Assembly: GCA_026119935.1 (NCBI GenBank)
Contig: JALRMH010000023.1
Location: 62,001 to 126,000 of the forward strand
Direction: 5' to 3'
DNA: 64,000 bases
Source of the DNA: Endothia cerciana
Taxonomy: Eukaryota > Ascomycota > Sordariomycetes > Diaporthales > Cryphonectriaceae
In this document: one piece after another, positions 9,711 through 22,100 of the stretch
Layout of the letters: each line of letters starts with the position of its first letter
Numbering within the stretch: the first letter of the stretch is position 1
Notes under the pieces: generated by a model
What the model saw: only the letters and a program-made list of their open reading frames with translations
Database searches by the model: none
Told to the model about the DNA's origin: nothing
Made by a program: the position numbers and the translations under genes

Positions 9711-11646
9711 TGTTTATTTGCAAGAATGACAGCCTTAGATATGGCGTGATATCAAGTCGCCCCGATATAAATGAAGGTTCACTTCAGGACGGATGCTGCG
9801 GAGATGGTGGTGGTCTATATGGAGTGGATTACCAACGTTCGCCATATGAGCACGCAATCTCGCCATCCTGATATCACGTGTGCAACTATGGAAGTGCTAT
9901 CGCATGAAACATGTCAACATGAGGCTATCAGTTGTAGCATCAGTAATTGAAAACCAGTCAATAATTGAAAACCAACTTGTTGGATGGTACTTACTCATCT
10001 GGATCTTCTCATTTGTGAAGTTCTCAGTAGACTGCTGAGTATAGCAGTAATTAGTAGACGAATGCTGACGTTAATTACACCGGCAACGAACAACTTCCGT
10101 GTGTCCAAGGAACTAGCAAAGCGCAATGACCAGCAGGCAATATACGAGCGATAAAGAAAATAATAAACTGTCTTTGGAGAGAGGCGGTGTAAGTACAGGG
10201 GGGCCTCATTGTCCTCAGCTACGCCAACGGCCAAATTGGAAGGCGTCCCTTTTGCACTGCAGTGGTGAGAAGTCTATGATTGACTTCATCATTGATTATG
10301 CACTTCACTACCATGGTATTTTGTGCATTCATTGAATGATGGAATTTCTTCAAGTGTCATATATATGGTACATACCACATGCTAGTCCATAGCAACAATC
10401 GTGTGTAATATAGCCAAACGAGACTGGAACAGGTGAAACTAAGAATGCTATTGGGAATACGCAGATGTCTAAGTAATCAAACATGTCAATAGCCCATGGT
10501 ATGACCTTGTTCTACCTAATTAGATAGCTATGAATTCTTCGTGTTTTCGGCAGTGGAATAGGGCCTCGAAATGCAATGACAGCAGGCGCTACATGACGAT
10601 CCCTCTAGAGCATTGTTCGATAGAACGAATAACAACTTTACTCGAGTCTATACCGATTAATACTCACTAGCGATTCATCTCATTTCAAAAGGATTGAATG
10701 CAAGTCATGAAGTCCTTGTAAGTCATCAGAAGAAAAACGGTATGCCTGCCCGCTCGGAGTGTTCTCTAAGCTCATACTCTTGTGCACCAGTAGCTATAGG
10801 CTCATGGTGTTGGCATACTACAGCTATCTTGATTTTTTTTGGGGAAATTGAGGTTGATCTAGTTGTGTCGAGTGCGGTCGGTCAAGGCGTGATCAGATCA
10901 CAATAGTCCTTGTTCACCTTCAAAGACAGTCAGACTGTCCACAAAGGTATATGTAAAACAATATCCAAGATGCTCAGTAGCCGGACACCTTGATACACAA
11001 AGGCTCTAGATAATCCGTGAACGTTCGAACTAAGATGATGAGATAAGTATCTGAACTCCCGGGGCGGCTCCCGAGGCGCATCTGGCTTTCAGCATTCCAC
11101 AGCAGTCTGCATTGGACTTTTGACGGATGCCCGGACAGCACTAGCAATGGTTATTTAGAAACCACCAAGACGATACGAGCATTGAGATGCCTCTCTATTG
11201 CCTGAGGCAAATAAACCTGACTGATAGAAGAGGTGTTGGTCTACGAGTGGACCATTCATATGCCTGCTGAAGCCCTAACCCTGACCAGCAATCGGCGCTT
11301 CCATACTTATGCATTCTGGCCGTCACCGCCGTCAGGAAAGCTTCCAAAGGGAGGTTCAAACGGGAATTTAACAAGTAATCGCACAGTATTCAAATATAGG
11401 GTCAGAGAGATCACATTGGCACCACAGGCCAGAATGTTGACCAGGTCGTTTTGACACAACGCAGCAGAGCTCGCAAAGTCGAGGGTAGCATAAGGCTTCA
11501 GGAGTTACTGCGCCACCCAAACCGAAGCACCACAGAAACGCCACAGCAATCAAGCCGACACGGCGCCGACGTGGGTTCTAGATACTTACCCTGAACCTTC
11601 TAATAATTTATTTGCAGATTGCTGAGAGCAACCAGCAACCACCACC
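9711..11646. other. Divergent intergenic, A/T-richer
   Basis: About 1.9 kb between the FMO and ribosome recycling factor genes, which point away from each other. It is richer in A/T than the flanks and has no reading frame with family features. It should contain both promoters. It may be decayed repeat sequence, but I see no terminal repeats. Confidence 0.5.
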
Positions 11647-12615
11647 ATGAGAGGACTGCGCAGAGCTCATACCGCGCTGCGCTCGTGCAGCTATGATGGC
11701 GTCACCGCATCATCAAGGTAGGCCGCCGGGCCGAATTCATTCTGCAGCACCAGAAGCTTAATGCTCCCAAACAGAAGCGCAATCGCGTCGAGGGCTACAG
11801 CTCCAAGCTGTGTCGCACACGGCCCAGCCCTGACCGCGACCTCACCACACACCTTCCTCCGACCCTTCTCACAAACCGCCCTCCTGAGCGGCAAGAAGCA
11901 CCTCGAGAAAGTCAAGAAGGCGGCCGCGGCCTCGGAGAAGGAGGACGAGTGGGGCGAGGACCAGCTGCCGTCGGAGTCGCGCAGGAAGGCCCGCGACAAG
12001 TTCACGCCGCCGTCCAGCTTCGACCACGAGTCGGCCTTCGACCTGAGCGACGTCGACGCCGAGTACGCGAGGGTCGACGAGCGGTTCGAGAAGCGGCTGC
12101 AGGAGTTCAAGGCCAGCGGCGGGCGGTTCAACCCGGAGCTGCTGGGCCAGCTCAGGGTGAGGCCCGACCGCGACTCCGCCGACACGTACCCGCTGCGCGA
12201 GCTCGCCTCGGTGGTGCACCGCGGCGGGCGGTCCGTGTCGATCATGGTCAGCGACGCGAGCTACATCAAGCCCATCATGAGCGCGGTGCAGAACAGCGAG
12301 GACTTCAACCAGCAGCCGCAGAAGGACCCGGACAACGACCTGGAGCTGGTGCTGCGCGTGGAGCCCGAAAACCCGGAGGAGCAGGCCAAGAGGCTGAAGG
12401 GGGAGTGCAACGCGTGGAAGGACGGCGTGCGGGAGGTGCTGGCCACGAGGAAGAGCAAACACGCGACGTGGCAGAAGGCGAAGCACCTGACCAGGGACGA
12501 CGTGAAGAACCTAGACAAGAAGGTCAAGGCCCTGCAGGACAAGAAGATCGAGGCAATCGAGAAGAGGGAGAAGCAGCTGCAGGTCGAGCTGGCAAACAGG
12601 CAAAAGAGGCTGTGA
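11647..12615 (+). CDS. rrf1: Mitochondrial ribosome recycling factor
   Basis: Splits post-termination mitochondrial ribosomes together with EF-G2. Model: exon 1 11647-11717, intron 11718-11774 (GTAGGC, branch-like CTTAAT, CAG), exon 2 11775-12615, 303 residues. The ATG at 11647 has an excellent context (CCACCATG). The alternative ATG at 11761 would need no intron and gives a shorter product, also with a targeting-like start. The N-terminus is Arg-, Ser- and Ala-rich and lacks acidic residues, as in a mitochondrial presequence. The RRF domain occupies about the last 170 residues: the stretch around 'SIMVSDASYIKPI' matches the domain core, and the C-terminal helix is rich in Lys and Glu. The long acidic linker before the domain is typical of fungal homologues. 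It converges on a second putative mitochondrial gene 132 bases away. Confidence 0.88.
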
Positions 12616-12747
12616 TCTGGGCGACACAGATACGTAGGAGGTGCCTTGGACAACGGACGAGGGGCCCGATATGTATTCTGAAATTTGAATTTGTACAATG
12701 ACGCCAATTGAGCATTGGACGTTGCCAATCGTGGCCGTCTCCCTCCT

Positions 12748-14079
12748 CTACGCTTTGACCAACGTCCGCACTTTCTCCTCAAGCTTGGCAGCATCCACTG
12801 GCCTGTACGACCGCTCATGGGCGGCATACATAGCCAGCTTGCCCCAAGTATCATCCGCATGCTTGAGCACGGGATGTTCACCCTTGATAGCATACTTGAT
12901 AATCGCCTCCCTCGTCGTCTTGTTCTTGGTCTGCGCGAGGGCCCGGTCGTTGACGTGCCTCTCGAAGGAGCGCTCGGTCTTCTCCCTTGCCGCCCGCTCG
13001 ATGTCCCTCGCGGTGCCGAGCTCATTGTAAGCCTTGACGAACGCCGTCCAGTCGTCGCCGTGTTTCTTCTTTCCATTCTCGATGATCGCGTCATGCTTCT
13101 TCTCCACAACCTTATCCTCCTTGCCAGGAGCCAGCATCATCCCCACCCCCTTCTTCTGCTCCATGCTCGAGTAGAAGATCGGCTGGCCCGCCGACAGCCA
13201 CCTGCTGACGTCTTTCAGCTCGAAGGTGGACTCGGCCTCGTGGAAGCCCCGGCCTCCTCCCATGATCCGCATGTTGCGCACCGCGATCTCCGCCTGTCCG
13301 ATCGCGGTATTCGTGGCCACAGCGGGACCCCAACCGATCAGCGACTCGAGCGTCGTCGACGGCGTATACGGCCTCTCCTTGCCTCCGGCTTCCATCGTCG
13401 CCGCGTATTCCTGCACCTCCTCCTCCATCTGTTCCCAGCCGCTATTCGCAGCCGTTTCCTCGCGCGGCTTGCCGTTCTTCTTGTTCCGCGGCTGAGCTGA
13501 TCCTCGGCCCCGGGCGCCGCCCGCGCCCGCCCGAGGCTGCTGGCCTCCGTAGCGACCGCCTCCTACGCGCTGTGGCCGGAAAGAGCCAGGCGCACTGAAG
13601 CGCCCATCACCAGGTCTGTTCCCGCCGGACCTGCCGCCCCCGCCGGTCCAGCCCGCGAAGCGAGGCACGAAGCCCGGCGAGCCCGGCGCGGGTCTGTCGC
13701 CGCCGCCTAGCTGTACCGGTGGGCGGACGAGCCGAGGTGCGCCGTCTGGGCGCCGCGGGAGGCTCTTCAGGCTGATGATATTCGCCCCCTGCCCCAAGCC
13801 GGGGGGGCGCGAGAGGGTAGCGACGCGGTTCGCTGTGGGGCCGCGGGTATCGACCGGTCTGCCGCCACCCAGCGAGGGCGATGACGATGTCCCTGGGCTA
13901 CGGCTCATGGCGCCGAGGGCCGAGGCGGCCGCGACGGAGCGCTGGCGTCGTGTCATGCTGCTGCCGCTGTCGTTCGCGTCATCATCGCTGCGGCGTGGGG
14001 TCGTCGAGAAGGGTCGTGGTGGGAGGGATTTCACCTTGACGCTTCGTCCGAGGACGAGGCGCGCCGCTTGCCGGGGCAT
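12748..14079 (-). CDS. Gly/Arg-rich putative mitochondrial protein
   Basis: 443 residues, one exon. I do not recognise a named family. The frame is open further upstream, but the ATG at 14079 starts a classical mitochondrial presequence (residues 1-32, 'MPRQAARLVLGRSVKVKSLP' then 'FSTTPRR', a likely cleavage region). Residues about 100-220 are low complexity, rich in Gly, Arg and Pro. The C-terminal 200 residues look folded and conserved in style, with a stretch on 'FELKDVSRWLSAGQPIFYSS' and a Lys/Glu-rich helical end. A mitochondrial ribosome- or RNA-associated role would suit the RGG-like middle and the neighbouring recycling factor, but this is inference. Confidence 0.75.
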   Translation of the reverse strand: MPRQAARLVLGRSVKVKSLPPRPFSTTPRRSDDDANDSGSSMTRRQRSVAAASALGAMSRSPGTSSSPSLGGGRPVDTRGPTANRVATLSRPPGLGQGANIISLKSLPRRPDGAPRLVRPPVQLGGGDRPAPGSPGFVPRFAGWTGGGGRSGGNRPGDGRFSAPGSFRPQRVGGGRYGGQQPRAGAGGARGRGSAQPRNKKNGKPREETAANSGWEQMEEEVQEYAATMEAGGKERPYTPSTTLESLIGWGPAVATNTAIGQAEIAVRNMRIMGGGRGFHEAESTFELKDVSRWLSAGQPIFYSSMEQKKGVGMMLAPGKEDKVVEKKHDAIIENGKKKHGDDWTAFVKAYNELGTARDIERAAREKTERSFERHVNDRALAQTKNKTTREAIIKYAIKGEHPVLKHADDTWGKLAMYAAHERSYRPVDAAKLEEKVRTLVKA

Positions 14080-16191
14080 TGGTTGAGTAGTACCCCGGTG
14101 TGAAGCCCGGGGAGGGGGTCTTGTTTGGCCTGAGTACGGGGCTGCAGATGATTCCGGATGGGCGCAGCTTGGAAAACCAGATCGAGGTCGAAAGCTCACA
14201 CGGAAGGTTCCGATTTTGCGGCTACCAGCTGTGGACAGTGCAGGAGTGCGGTTTATATGCCTTGTGCACTGTACCTCAACTTCATGCCACCCGTTCGACA
14301 CGCTGCACAGCAGTAACCTTAAAAATCTAACCTGGAGACAGACCGTGATACAAGGATAAATTCCAGTATTGGCGAGTACGATAAGCTGATTATAGCAAAA
14401 ATACAGAGGAATCTTGAATTGCGGAATCACGAAATTGAAGGTTGTAGAGATAGCAACTGCTCTGATACATATATTCAAGGGTTAGGGGTATATTCATCAT
14501 ACGAACGGTCAACCGCGCCGGCTAATTCGTCTCTCTTTTGTACCTACTTGCGCAAGCAAGTACTATGCTCTCTGAGTTTCTCGAGAACAAGCAATGCCGA
14601 GGTTCACTGAGTCTGGAACCAGCCTCAGAAAGGTGTCTTGTCTGCGCCATGCTTTTCGTAAATCCAATACAGAAGAACAAGGCAAGTATGCGTGCGAGCG
14701 CTAAAAGGATGGCCATCCGAAATGCTGAATAGGAGCGATGGTGGCTATATAGCTAGCTGCGTAGAGGGCAGTCTCTCAAAGTATTCAAGTCGCGAGTGTT
14801 GGGGGGGGGGGGGCCAAACCCACCAATTCCGCCCTGCAGGCACTTCACTCTCGTAATCACCCGGCCACCCGGGCGGACAAAGGAGGTTTGTGATGAAGAC
14901 CTGTATGCGCATAGGTGAGAAGGGTGTTGAAGACCTACTTCCGGATGACGATGTGGACGCCTGGACCAATGTTATCATACACAGAAACTTACTGGCAGGG
15001 GAATGCCAGAAGGAATGGTTGATTAGGAAGAGGGCCCTGATCACATGCGCCTCTTAACTGCAAATAAAGCCCTCCTGCGAGAAGATTAGAAAAGTCCATA
15101 CTTCAAAGGGCTATCCCATCAAAGGATGTCCCCCATCTTTACAGAGACCAAAATACAAAGGCTGTCTTGAGGAACTTATACCATTGTGATCGTGTGGCCA
15201 TCAAAGAGGGCAATATCATATCACATCACCAGCATCGAGTCACAACATCAAAACCGAATAAGACAATGCGCAGCCTATGAATAATCATGAAAAGGGGAAT
15301 AAATAAATAAATCTGTCCGCTTGTCTTTTTTTTTCCATGCGCCGAGAAAGCATACCCGGGTGCATCGCTGTGAGGATATCCGCTGGTATGGCTCAACTAT
15401 CCTGTCCGTCGCCCAGACCTAACCATCCACCACCATGTGAGTAGCAAGTCAAATGTATCTCTGCCCTGTAGAAGCAGACACGGGGTCATCAAGAAAGATG
15501 AAACCACGGTCGTCTTGTCCATAGCCAACTAAAAGATCACCAAAGACTCCAGACTGGACCTGTACGCTTGAACCAAAACCACCTATCCATCGCTGAAAAG
15601 GCCAATCAGGGTATCTCGCTCACTGGAAAGAAAAGGCGGAAGAAAGAAAAGAAATAAAGTCATATGGGAGTCATCAGGCCCGAGGGCCCGTGCCAATGCC
15701 TTAAGAAAGATTGTCAAAGGCTCTCTAATGTTCCATGGCAGAAAATGTAAAAAATCGTGAAAAGATAACGCTCTTCGGCTGTATGACGCAACGTTGATTT
15801 CGTCACGCACCTATTCGCGCCTTGGGGGAAAAGTTTGTTGTCGCTGCTGCATAGTGTATAGCACGTGAGAAGAATGGATATAAGTCGAATGGAGGTTCTG
15901 TTGGTGTCAGGCCACGCTTGTATGCCGAGACCCGGTATCCCACTGGCGAGGTTGTGAAGTCTCCCCTAAAGAGAGAACAGCCTTGAGAGCTCGAGAGAGG
16001 GCTGCGTGGTGGATGACAGTGTTCACGGTTATGATGCCGAGGATTTCAGTGGATGTAGAAGGTATTATGAGCGATCGAGAAGTATGCGGTATCAAAGATG
16101 AGGCACCGTGTGTCTCTCGAGATACAGCCGTGTGGGAAGCGAGGACACAGGCGTCTCACCAGAGACACGAGTCCGTCCCGTGTGAGTCGTA
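14080..16191. other. Intergenic, no gene seen
   Basis: About 2.1 kb upstream of the Gly/Arg-rich gene and downstream of the F-box-like gene. It includes a G run at 14802-14813. The short frames show no family features. Confidence 0.5.
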
Positions 16192-18622
16192 CTAATAACC
16201 GACGGCCTTCTCCCCCATCTTGGGCGTCCAGCCGGTGACGTAGGCGTCGTACTCCCGGAGCTTCTCGCACGTGAGAGACTCTCGGTACAACATGTACGCC
16301 AAGGAGTCGCGGACCGTAGTGTTGGGGGGCTGGAAACCGGAGTCCTCGTGATCCTTCTGATTGACACCAATGTGGCCCAAAGGGCCCGCCACGAGCTCCT
16401 TCGTGGACAGACCGTCGATGCGCTCGAGGAACAGACGGAGCGGAGAGTTGGGGGCATCAAGGACCTGGTCGACAAAATCGACCTGGCGGTGGATACGTGG
16501 GGCGACGTTGCCCATGGCGTCGGCCTGAAGGAAGTCTCGGCCCTTGGGGAGGTTAGACTGGGACACATCCGTGTAGCCGTCCTCCCTGGTCCAAGAAAAG
16601 CCAAGTGCATCAACAGCCTTGCGCTTTCGCGGCTTCATGTGATCGGTCTCCAGCCGGACCCACTCCTCCAGGCGACAGGCCTCGCACATCGTGAACGCAC
16701 TAAAGAACATCCTCGGGGTGGGACTGTCGCAAACAGTGCAGGAGTGAGACTCGGCCCAGATTCCGTAGTTGTCGGCGGTGCACTGGAAGTCGGTGGAGCG
16801 ATAACCGCGATCGAAAGTCTCCAGCCACATCCCCTCGCCGAACATTGCCTTGGCGAGGGCGAAGTTGATGATGACCCTGTTCTTGGTCGCGCTCATGCGC
16901 AAGGCCTTGGACCAGCAGGACCGTGTGAACTCGGGTATAGCCTTATCATCGTCACCATCCCGTTGGTGCTTGGCAGTCCACTTAGACTTCTCAGCGGCAA
17001 TTGCTGCATCGGTCTTCTGCTGCACCTCGTATGCTGCCATTGCGAGAGGAATACAGAAAGCCGGCAGGGGCAGCGCCTCAAGGTATTGTCGAAACAAGGA
17101 GGAGAACTCAGTGACCATGTGAGCCTGACGAGCACCTATCCCAAAAAAAAACGTAGTGTTAGCGGAGGCAATGCGGAAGTTGTATACGAATTATTACTTA
17201 CCATAGATGGCAGGAAGAAGACGAAAGAATACGAGTCCAACAATAGCAGTCGGGATCTTGATACCGGAATCGGTCCAAGTAACGCCGTAGGTGCCCTTCC
17301 GGGACAAGTGGCTCGTGTCTCCGTTGAGCAAGTCTCCGTTCTCCCACATGGGACCACGCTCGAACAACGGGGAAATGTCGGTGTCGATGTCGGTGCCACG
17401 CTTCTTCTGAACATCTGCGATGAAATCCAGAAACGGCACTACATGATGAAGCCGGAACATCTCGCAATTGACGATCTCCAGCCGCTCCAGATTCGGCAGC
17501 AGCTTGACCATGGCGGCAGCGACCCTATCATCGACAAACTCGACGTTGCTCAGCGTCAAGGCGCGTGTGGCAAATCCACGAAGTTGAAAAGACCTGAAGA
17601 GGCGGCAGAGGGAAGTACCAACGCGCCAGTAGTCCGCCTTCGGGCGGAACTCAATTGGGCCTCGAGCGTGCCACTCACGGTGGGCTCGGGATACCATCAG
17701 GAACTAATCAAGGGTACACGTTAGTTTTTACGACATCAGACTAGTTCAATGCTTGTTATGCGGGGTGGAGGCGTTCTTACCTGCGCACCACGGTCATCCA
17801 CATCTGGAGCCGCCTCTCCTGACTCCTTTAGCTGCCTGAGCTCCTCTTCGTTGTACTCAGAGTAGTAGAGGTTGTCATGACAGAGATCATACATGACCTG
17901 GAAATCCCCAACGATCCAGGCTGCCTCGGTACAAGTCTGGAAGAGTGCAGTACGGGACAGGTAGGGGAGGTGGCCCAGGATCTCCTCAGCAATAGGCTTG
18001 CGTATTCCCAGAACATCCATGAGAGTGGGTCCGACACGAGTCTCCAGGCCGTCAGGTTGCTGTTTCACAGTCGAGTTGATCAGTGCCCGGACCGGAAATC
18101 TCGGGCCTGTTTGCATAGGGGCCTAATTCTCATTAGCACTAGCAGAAGGATACAGGGCAGGCCGTTGGGACAACTTACGTCCATGATAATGTAGCGCTGG
18201 TCGGGGTAGTAGGTAGCCGACAGCTTTGCTTCCTCGACGGAGAGGATGCGGTCGACGCCATGCTCGACCAAGGCGGCGACCGCGGGATCATGCATGTACT
18301 GACTGCGCGCAAATGGTTCCTTCTCGGTACTGAATCTGGGTCTCAGGCGTTCGGAAGGGGTGAGGTCTGTCCACGCCTGGCAGATCGCCTGGTATTTCTG
18401 AAAGTCAAAGCCAGTAGGCATGGGGAGATAGGAGCCACGAAGCTGTCGTCCAGTCGGAGCGAATCCGGGGTTGTGCTGATATCGAGACTTCAGCTGGTCC
18501 AAGAGGATCAACTCTTCCCGGGTGGGTGGCAGCTTGGACTTGTAGAGACCCATCCACTTCTGGGCCTGTTGGTCCGCACGGATAGCATTGGTGCCGCGTT
18601 TTGTTTGGGATTGCTGAGACAT
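16192..18622 (-). CDS. F-box/LRR-like protein with a C2-C2 zinc-binding motif
   Basis: 743 residues from four exons: 18622-18179, 18122-17781, 17703-17202 and 17135-16192. Introns are 56, 77 and 66 bp with GTAAG donors, and all phases close. I do not know the specific family. Exon 2 carries an F-box-like helical stretch (about residues 176-215, 'PIAEEILGHLPYLSRTALF'). Exon 3 carries a leucine-patterned stretch (LTLSNVEFVDD..LPNLERLEIVNCEMF) as in F-box/LRR receptors. Exon 4 has C-x2-C-x14-C-x2-C at residues 562, 565, 580 and 583, which could bind zinc. If the F-box reading is right, it would be a substrate receptor of an SCF ubiquitin ligase. That is inference. The start ATG at 18622 (MSQQSQTKRG) opens the longest consistent model. 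Confidence 0.75.
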
Positions 18623-19116
18623 TTTTGCTGTCTTTGTATCGCACTTGTGCAGTTACCACCAAGGCTGAACTTATGGATCACAACAGAGTTAGATATTTCC
18701 ACTCCTTTGAATGAAGCGATGGAGGGAGCAGGTAGGAAGAAGGGAGAGCTTAGGCGAGGTGGTTAAGAGAAAGAAGACAGAGGTGTCCTCGAGCCTTCTC
18801 AAGCTTGGGTGCTTGTCAGGTGCATGGGAACTCGAGGTGTCCCTCCACGCCAGTGGGGTTGTTTCTTCGAAGAACAGACTAAATTTGAAATTTCCGAGCC
18901 ATAAAAGTGCGTGAAAGGTGGGGTACGATGGGTGGAGGATGAAGGATAAAGTGCTAAGCTGTAGAGACCTTGGACCAAGAGGAGGTGCTCTTCATCTCAA
19001 GCATGTATTTTGTTGGGGAGGGGATTTTGAGTGCAAGTGCCCAGGGTCGCGAAAACTAGAATAGAGGCAACAGGCTCAACAAGGGCAGGGTGGGATGATG
19101 ATGGTGATTATGAGAA

Positions 19117-19166
19117 GGGATGATAATGAGGGATGGGTATGGGGGATGGGTATGGGGGATGGTGGC
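19117..19166 (+). repeat. GGGATGGGTATGG-type minisatellite
   Basis: A short run of near-identical units of about 15 bp (GGGATGGGTATGGGG), about three copies, in otherwise unassigned sequence. Confidence 0.7.
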
Positions 19167-22100
19167 GAGGGTTGGTGAGGACGGTAAGAGTGCATGCTAG
19201 GACAGACAAGGAGACAGACAGGTGAAAGCAATAATCGATAATACTCGGGACATACCTTTGGGTTCCTTGAAGGTACAAGACAACGCTGGTCAAGAAGGAG
19301 ACTCGCTGTGGATCATGCTAATGTGGTGTAAGGAGTACGACTCCGAGAAAGAGGACGGAAGACGGGTCGTAGTGTAAGAAGAATGAAGGAAGAATCCAAG
19401 ATCAAGATCAAGTGTGGATGTATTTTCAAGGGTGTAAAACCAAGGAAGTTCGTGCTAGTTGTGAGGTCGTTGTGGGTGTTGGTGGTGATGATGATGGTGT
19501 TAGAAGTAGGAGAGAGTTCCGGTTGAAGAGCCTAGGCAGCCGATGTTGCATTCAAGATTCCTGGGGAGCACACCGAAATATGATCCATAACTTCACTGTA
19601 AAAGTGACAAATTTGATCCCAACGAAAGGACGATAACGTGAATGTGGCTGGGCAACATCCATATTGTGTTGATACAGCAACGACGAAGGCACTGGCTGGT
19701 AGCCCCGGGATTGGCCCCAATTTGCCTGGGTCTCCAGGGATTTCTCCCATGCCCTCAATTCCGGTGCACATGCTAAAATTGTAATAAAAAAAAAATGGTT
19801 GATATCCGATATTGCTAGTGCATCTAGACAGGAATAACTAGGGAAAGGCCTTCTTAGGGTGGAGACAGTGATTCATTGTAAGTACTCCTATGTTGGTTTC
19901 AATGGATGACTTCGATATTCGCGCAGGCTCTAATGCCTCGATTGCCTCCTCTATCGTCATCATTGAGGGTCTGTCGATAGACGGCCAGACACCTTGTGAG
20001 GCTGATCACAAGCCTGCTTTGTTGTCCTGGTTGTCCAGACGATCTGTATTTAGACTCTTGTTTTCAAAGTGTCCAAGACTTACATAGGAGCTTGTTCCCA
20101 TATAAGTGTGGTTGGTGAGAGGTCAAGGTTGGATGTGCTGCCAGTTTCAATGGCTTTTGCTGTTTCTCTCTTTCTTCTGTTCTGGGAAGGGGAGCAGCTG
20201 GCAGCGGTCCAGCGGACACCAGATGGCGTTCGCTTGCCTTTGGCCAAGCTCTCGAGACTTGCTCAAGGTGGTTCTAGAGATTTATTGACTTCAGTACATA
20301 TGTAATCCTTGTCAGGGGTTTTCAGAGTTGGTGCCGGGAGTATCAAGCTGTTAGAAGATTCTCCAGAGCTACGTCAATGTCGAAGCGGGTTGCTCAGTAA
20401 TCCCATAGCCGTTATGACACTGGTCCATACCTTGTGATAAACAGTCAGGCTAGCGCATGGACTCTACTTAAGATATAGTGCTAATCTACGTTGCTAGATC
20501 GCCTCGAGAAGTGGCCTGCCATGTTTTGATGACACCTTGAAGTACCAATGTTAACTTGCTAGGGCCGCCCTCTCTCTTTGAACCAGCGTCATACCGATGC
20601 TACTTTCCAAGGGTTTCCTGGAACACTCTTGTGCGTAGGATGAAGCAAGCACTCACATTATAAGCTATCCATAACAATCTTCTGAGACTGTGTGCTATGC
20701 TGTTGGGATTATGTTGATTAGACCTCGGGACTGCTCCGGCCAGAAAGACATCGAGACTTCAACGTGATGTTAGCGAAAGAAAGAGAACGACGAAGTTTGG
20801 TTTCCATCAATCAAACACTTGCAGTCAAGGAAGGAGGCAGTAGAATCACCAGAATTCAGGCTTGACATTGACCTACCCTCGTTCCTATCTTTCCAAACCG
20901 TGTCCCGCCTCGTCGCTTCTGCCAGACAGCTTCAGCAAAACATCATCATGATGGCGAGTACTCTGCGGTGTGATCACCAAAAGCCTTTCTCTAGAAGAGT
21001 GCGTCCATGTCGGGGTTCTATGCTGACCTGTAGCAGAATGGCCTTCCTCCTACTGCTCCTCGACTGCCATGACTGGCGCACTGACCTGTATGCTGGGGGA
21101 GAAGGAACCTAGACACCGTCCCTCCTACTCGCAGACACGAAGAGCATCACAGAAACAAGAACGCCGACGGCACAGTAATAAGATAGGTATGGCATTAACG
21201 CTGAAGTATGAAGGTTCATCAAAGTAAGAATCAAAGCTGAAGAGGGAGGGGGGGGGCGACTTCCAACAACGGCCACGGGAGCAGCGTGCTACACCGGACC
21301 GAGTCCCAGGACGCACGAAGGGGAGGCGAGGCGGTGCTTGCTAAGCTTCTAGAAACCTTGGGAGGGGTTCGAGCAGAGTAGAAACATTGAGTCTGGCTTC
21401 CGCTGGCCGTGAAGATGAGACGGCCATTGTCGTCCGGACGAGTCCATGCCCCCGACCGGCGGTGCAACCGACCTCCAACCAACCTCTCGACACTGCCCAG
21501 TTTGAAGCACCACACACAGGTTGCCACTCGACAACTGCCAACGCGACAGGGTCATCCTTCTTATTCCAGCCAGAGATTCGGGTCCGGGAGGCAGAGGAGC
21601 TCGACCACCACAGAGACAGCGAGCCTCAGGAGGGTTGACCGGGGCACAAACAGATCCAACTCAGGATACTCGGATTAAGATCCCCCCATCAAGCCACCTC
21701 CCCAATGGGAACTGCCACTTGACGGGTCTCCAGCAAAGGTCCTAAAGGAAGAGTGACAACACTTTCTCCAGTGCCGTAGGTCACGGCCGAGGCCGCCTTT
21801 GTACAGGCGCTTCTTCTCTCCAGTACCTCCGACCATAATCCTCTCGGGATGAAACGTCGCTCGAACGCCCACGCCCGCCCCCTCTCCTCCCCCGTCCTAA
21901 CCCCCAGCTTGCCGAGCTGTCGCCTCGACACCAGCAGCACGCATCTCCTCGGACCCTTCCCCGCCGTCCCCTCTCGTGGACCTAAGCGCCACGGCTAAGC
22001 ACCACCACCGCAGCCCTCTCCGGGCCACAGACACTGCTGGCGCCATCGCAGCAGCACTGGCCACGGACAAGAAGCCTTAAGCCAGATCGGGCGAACCAGC

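Noticed and set aside
11949..12701. 250-codon frame overlapping the recycling factor
   Set aside because: Shifted frame over the RRF domain with Arg/Gly-rich composition and no motif of its own.
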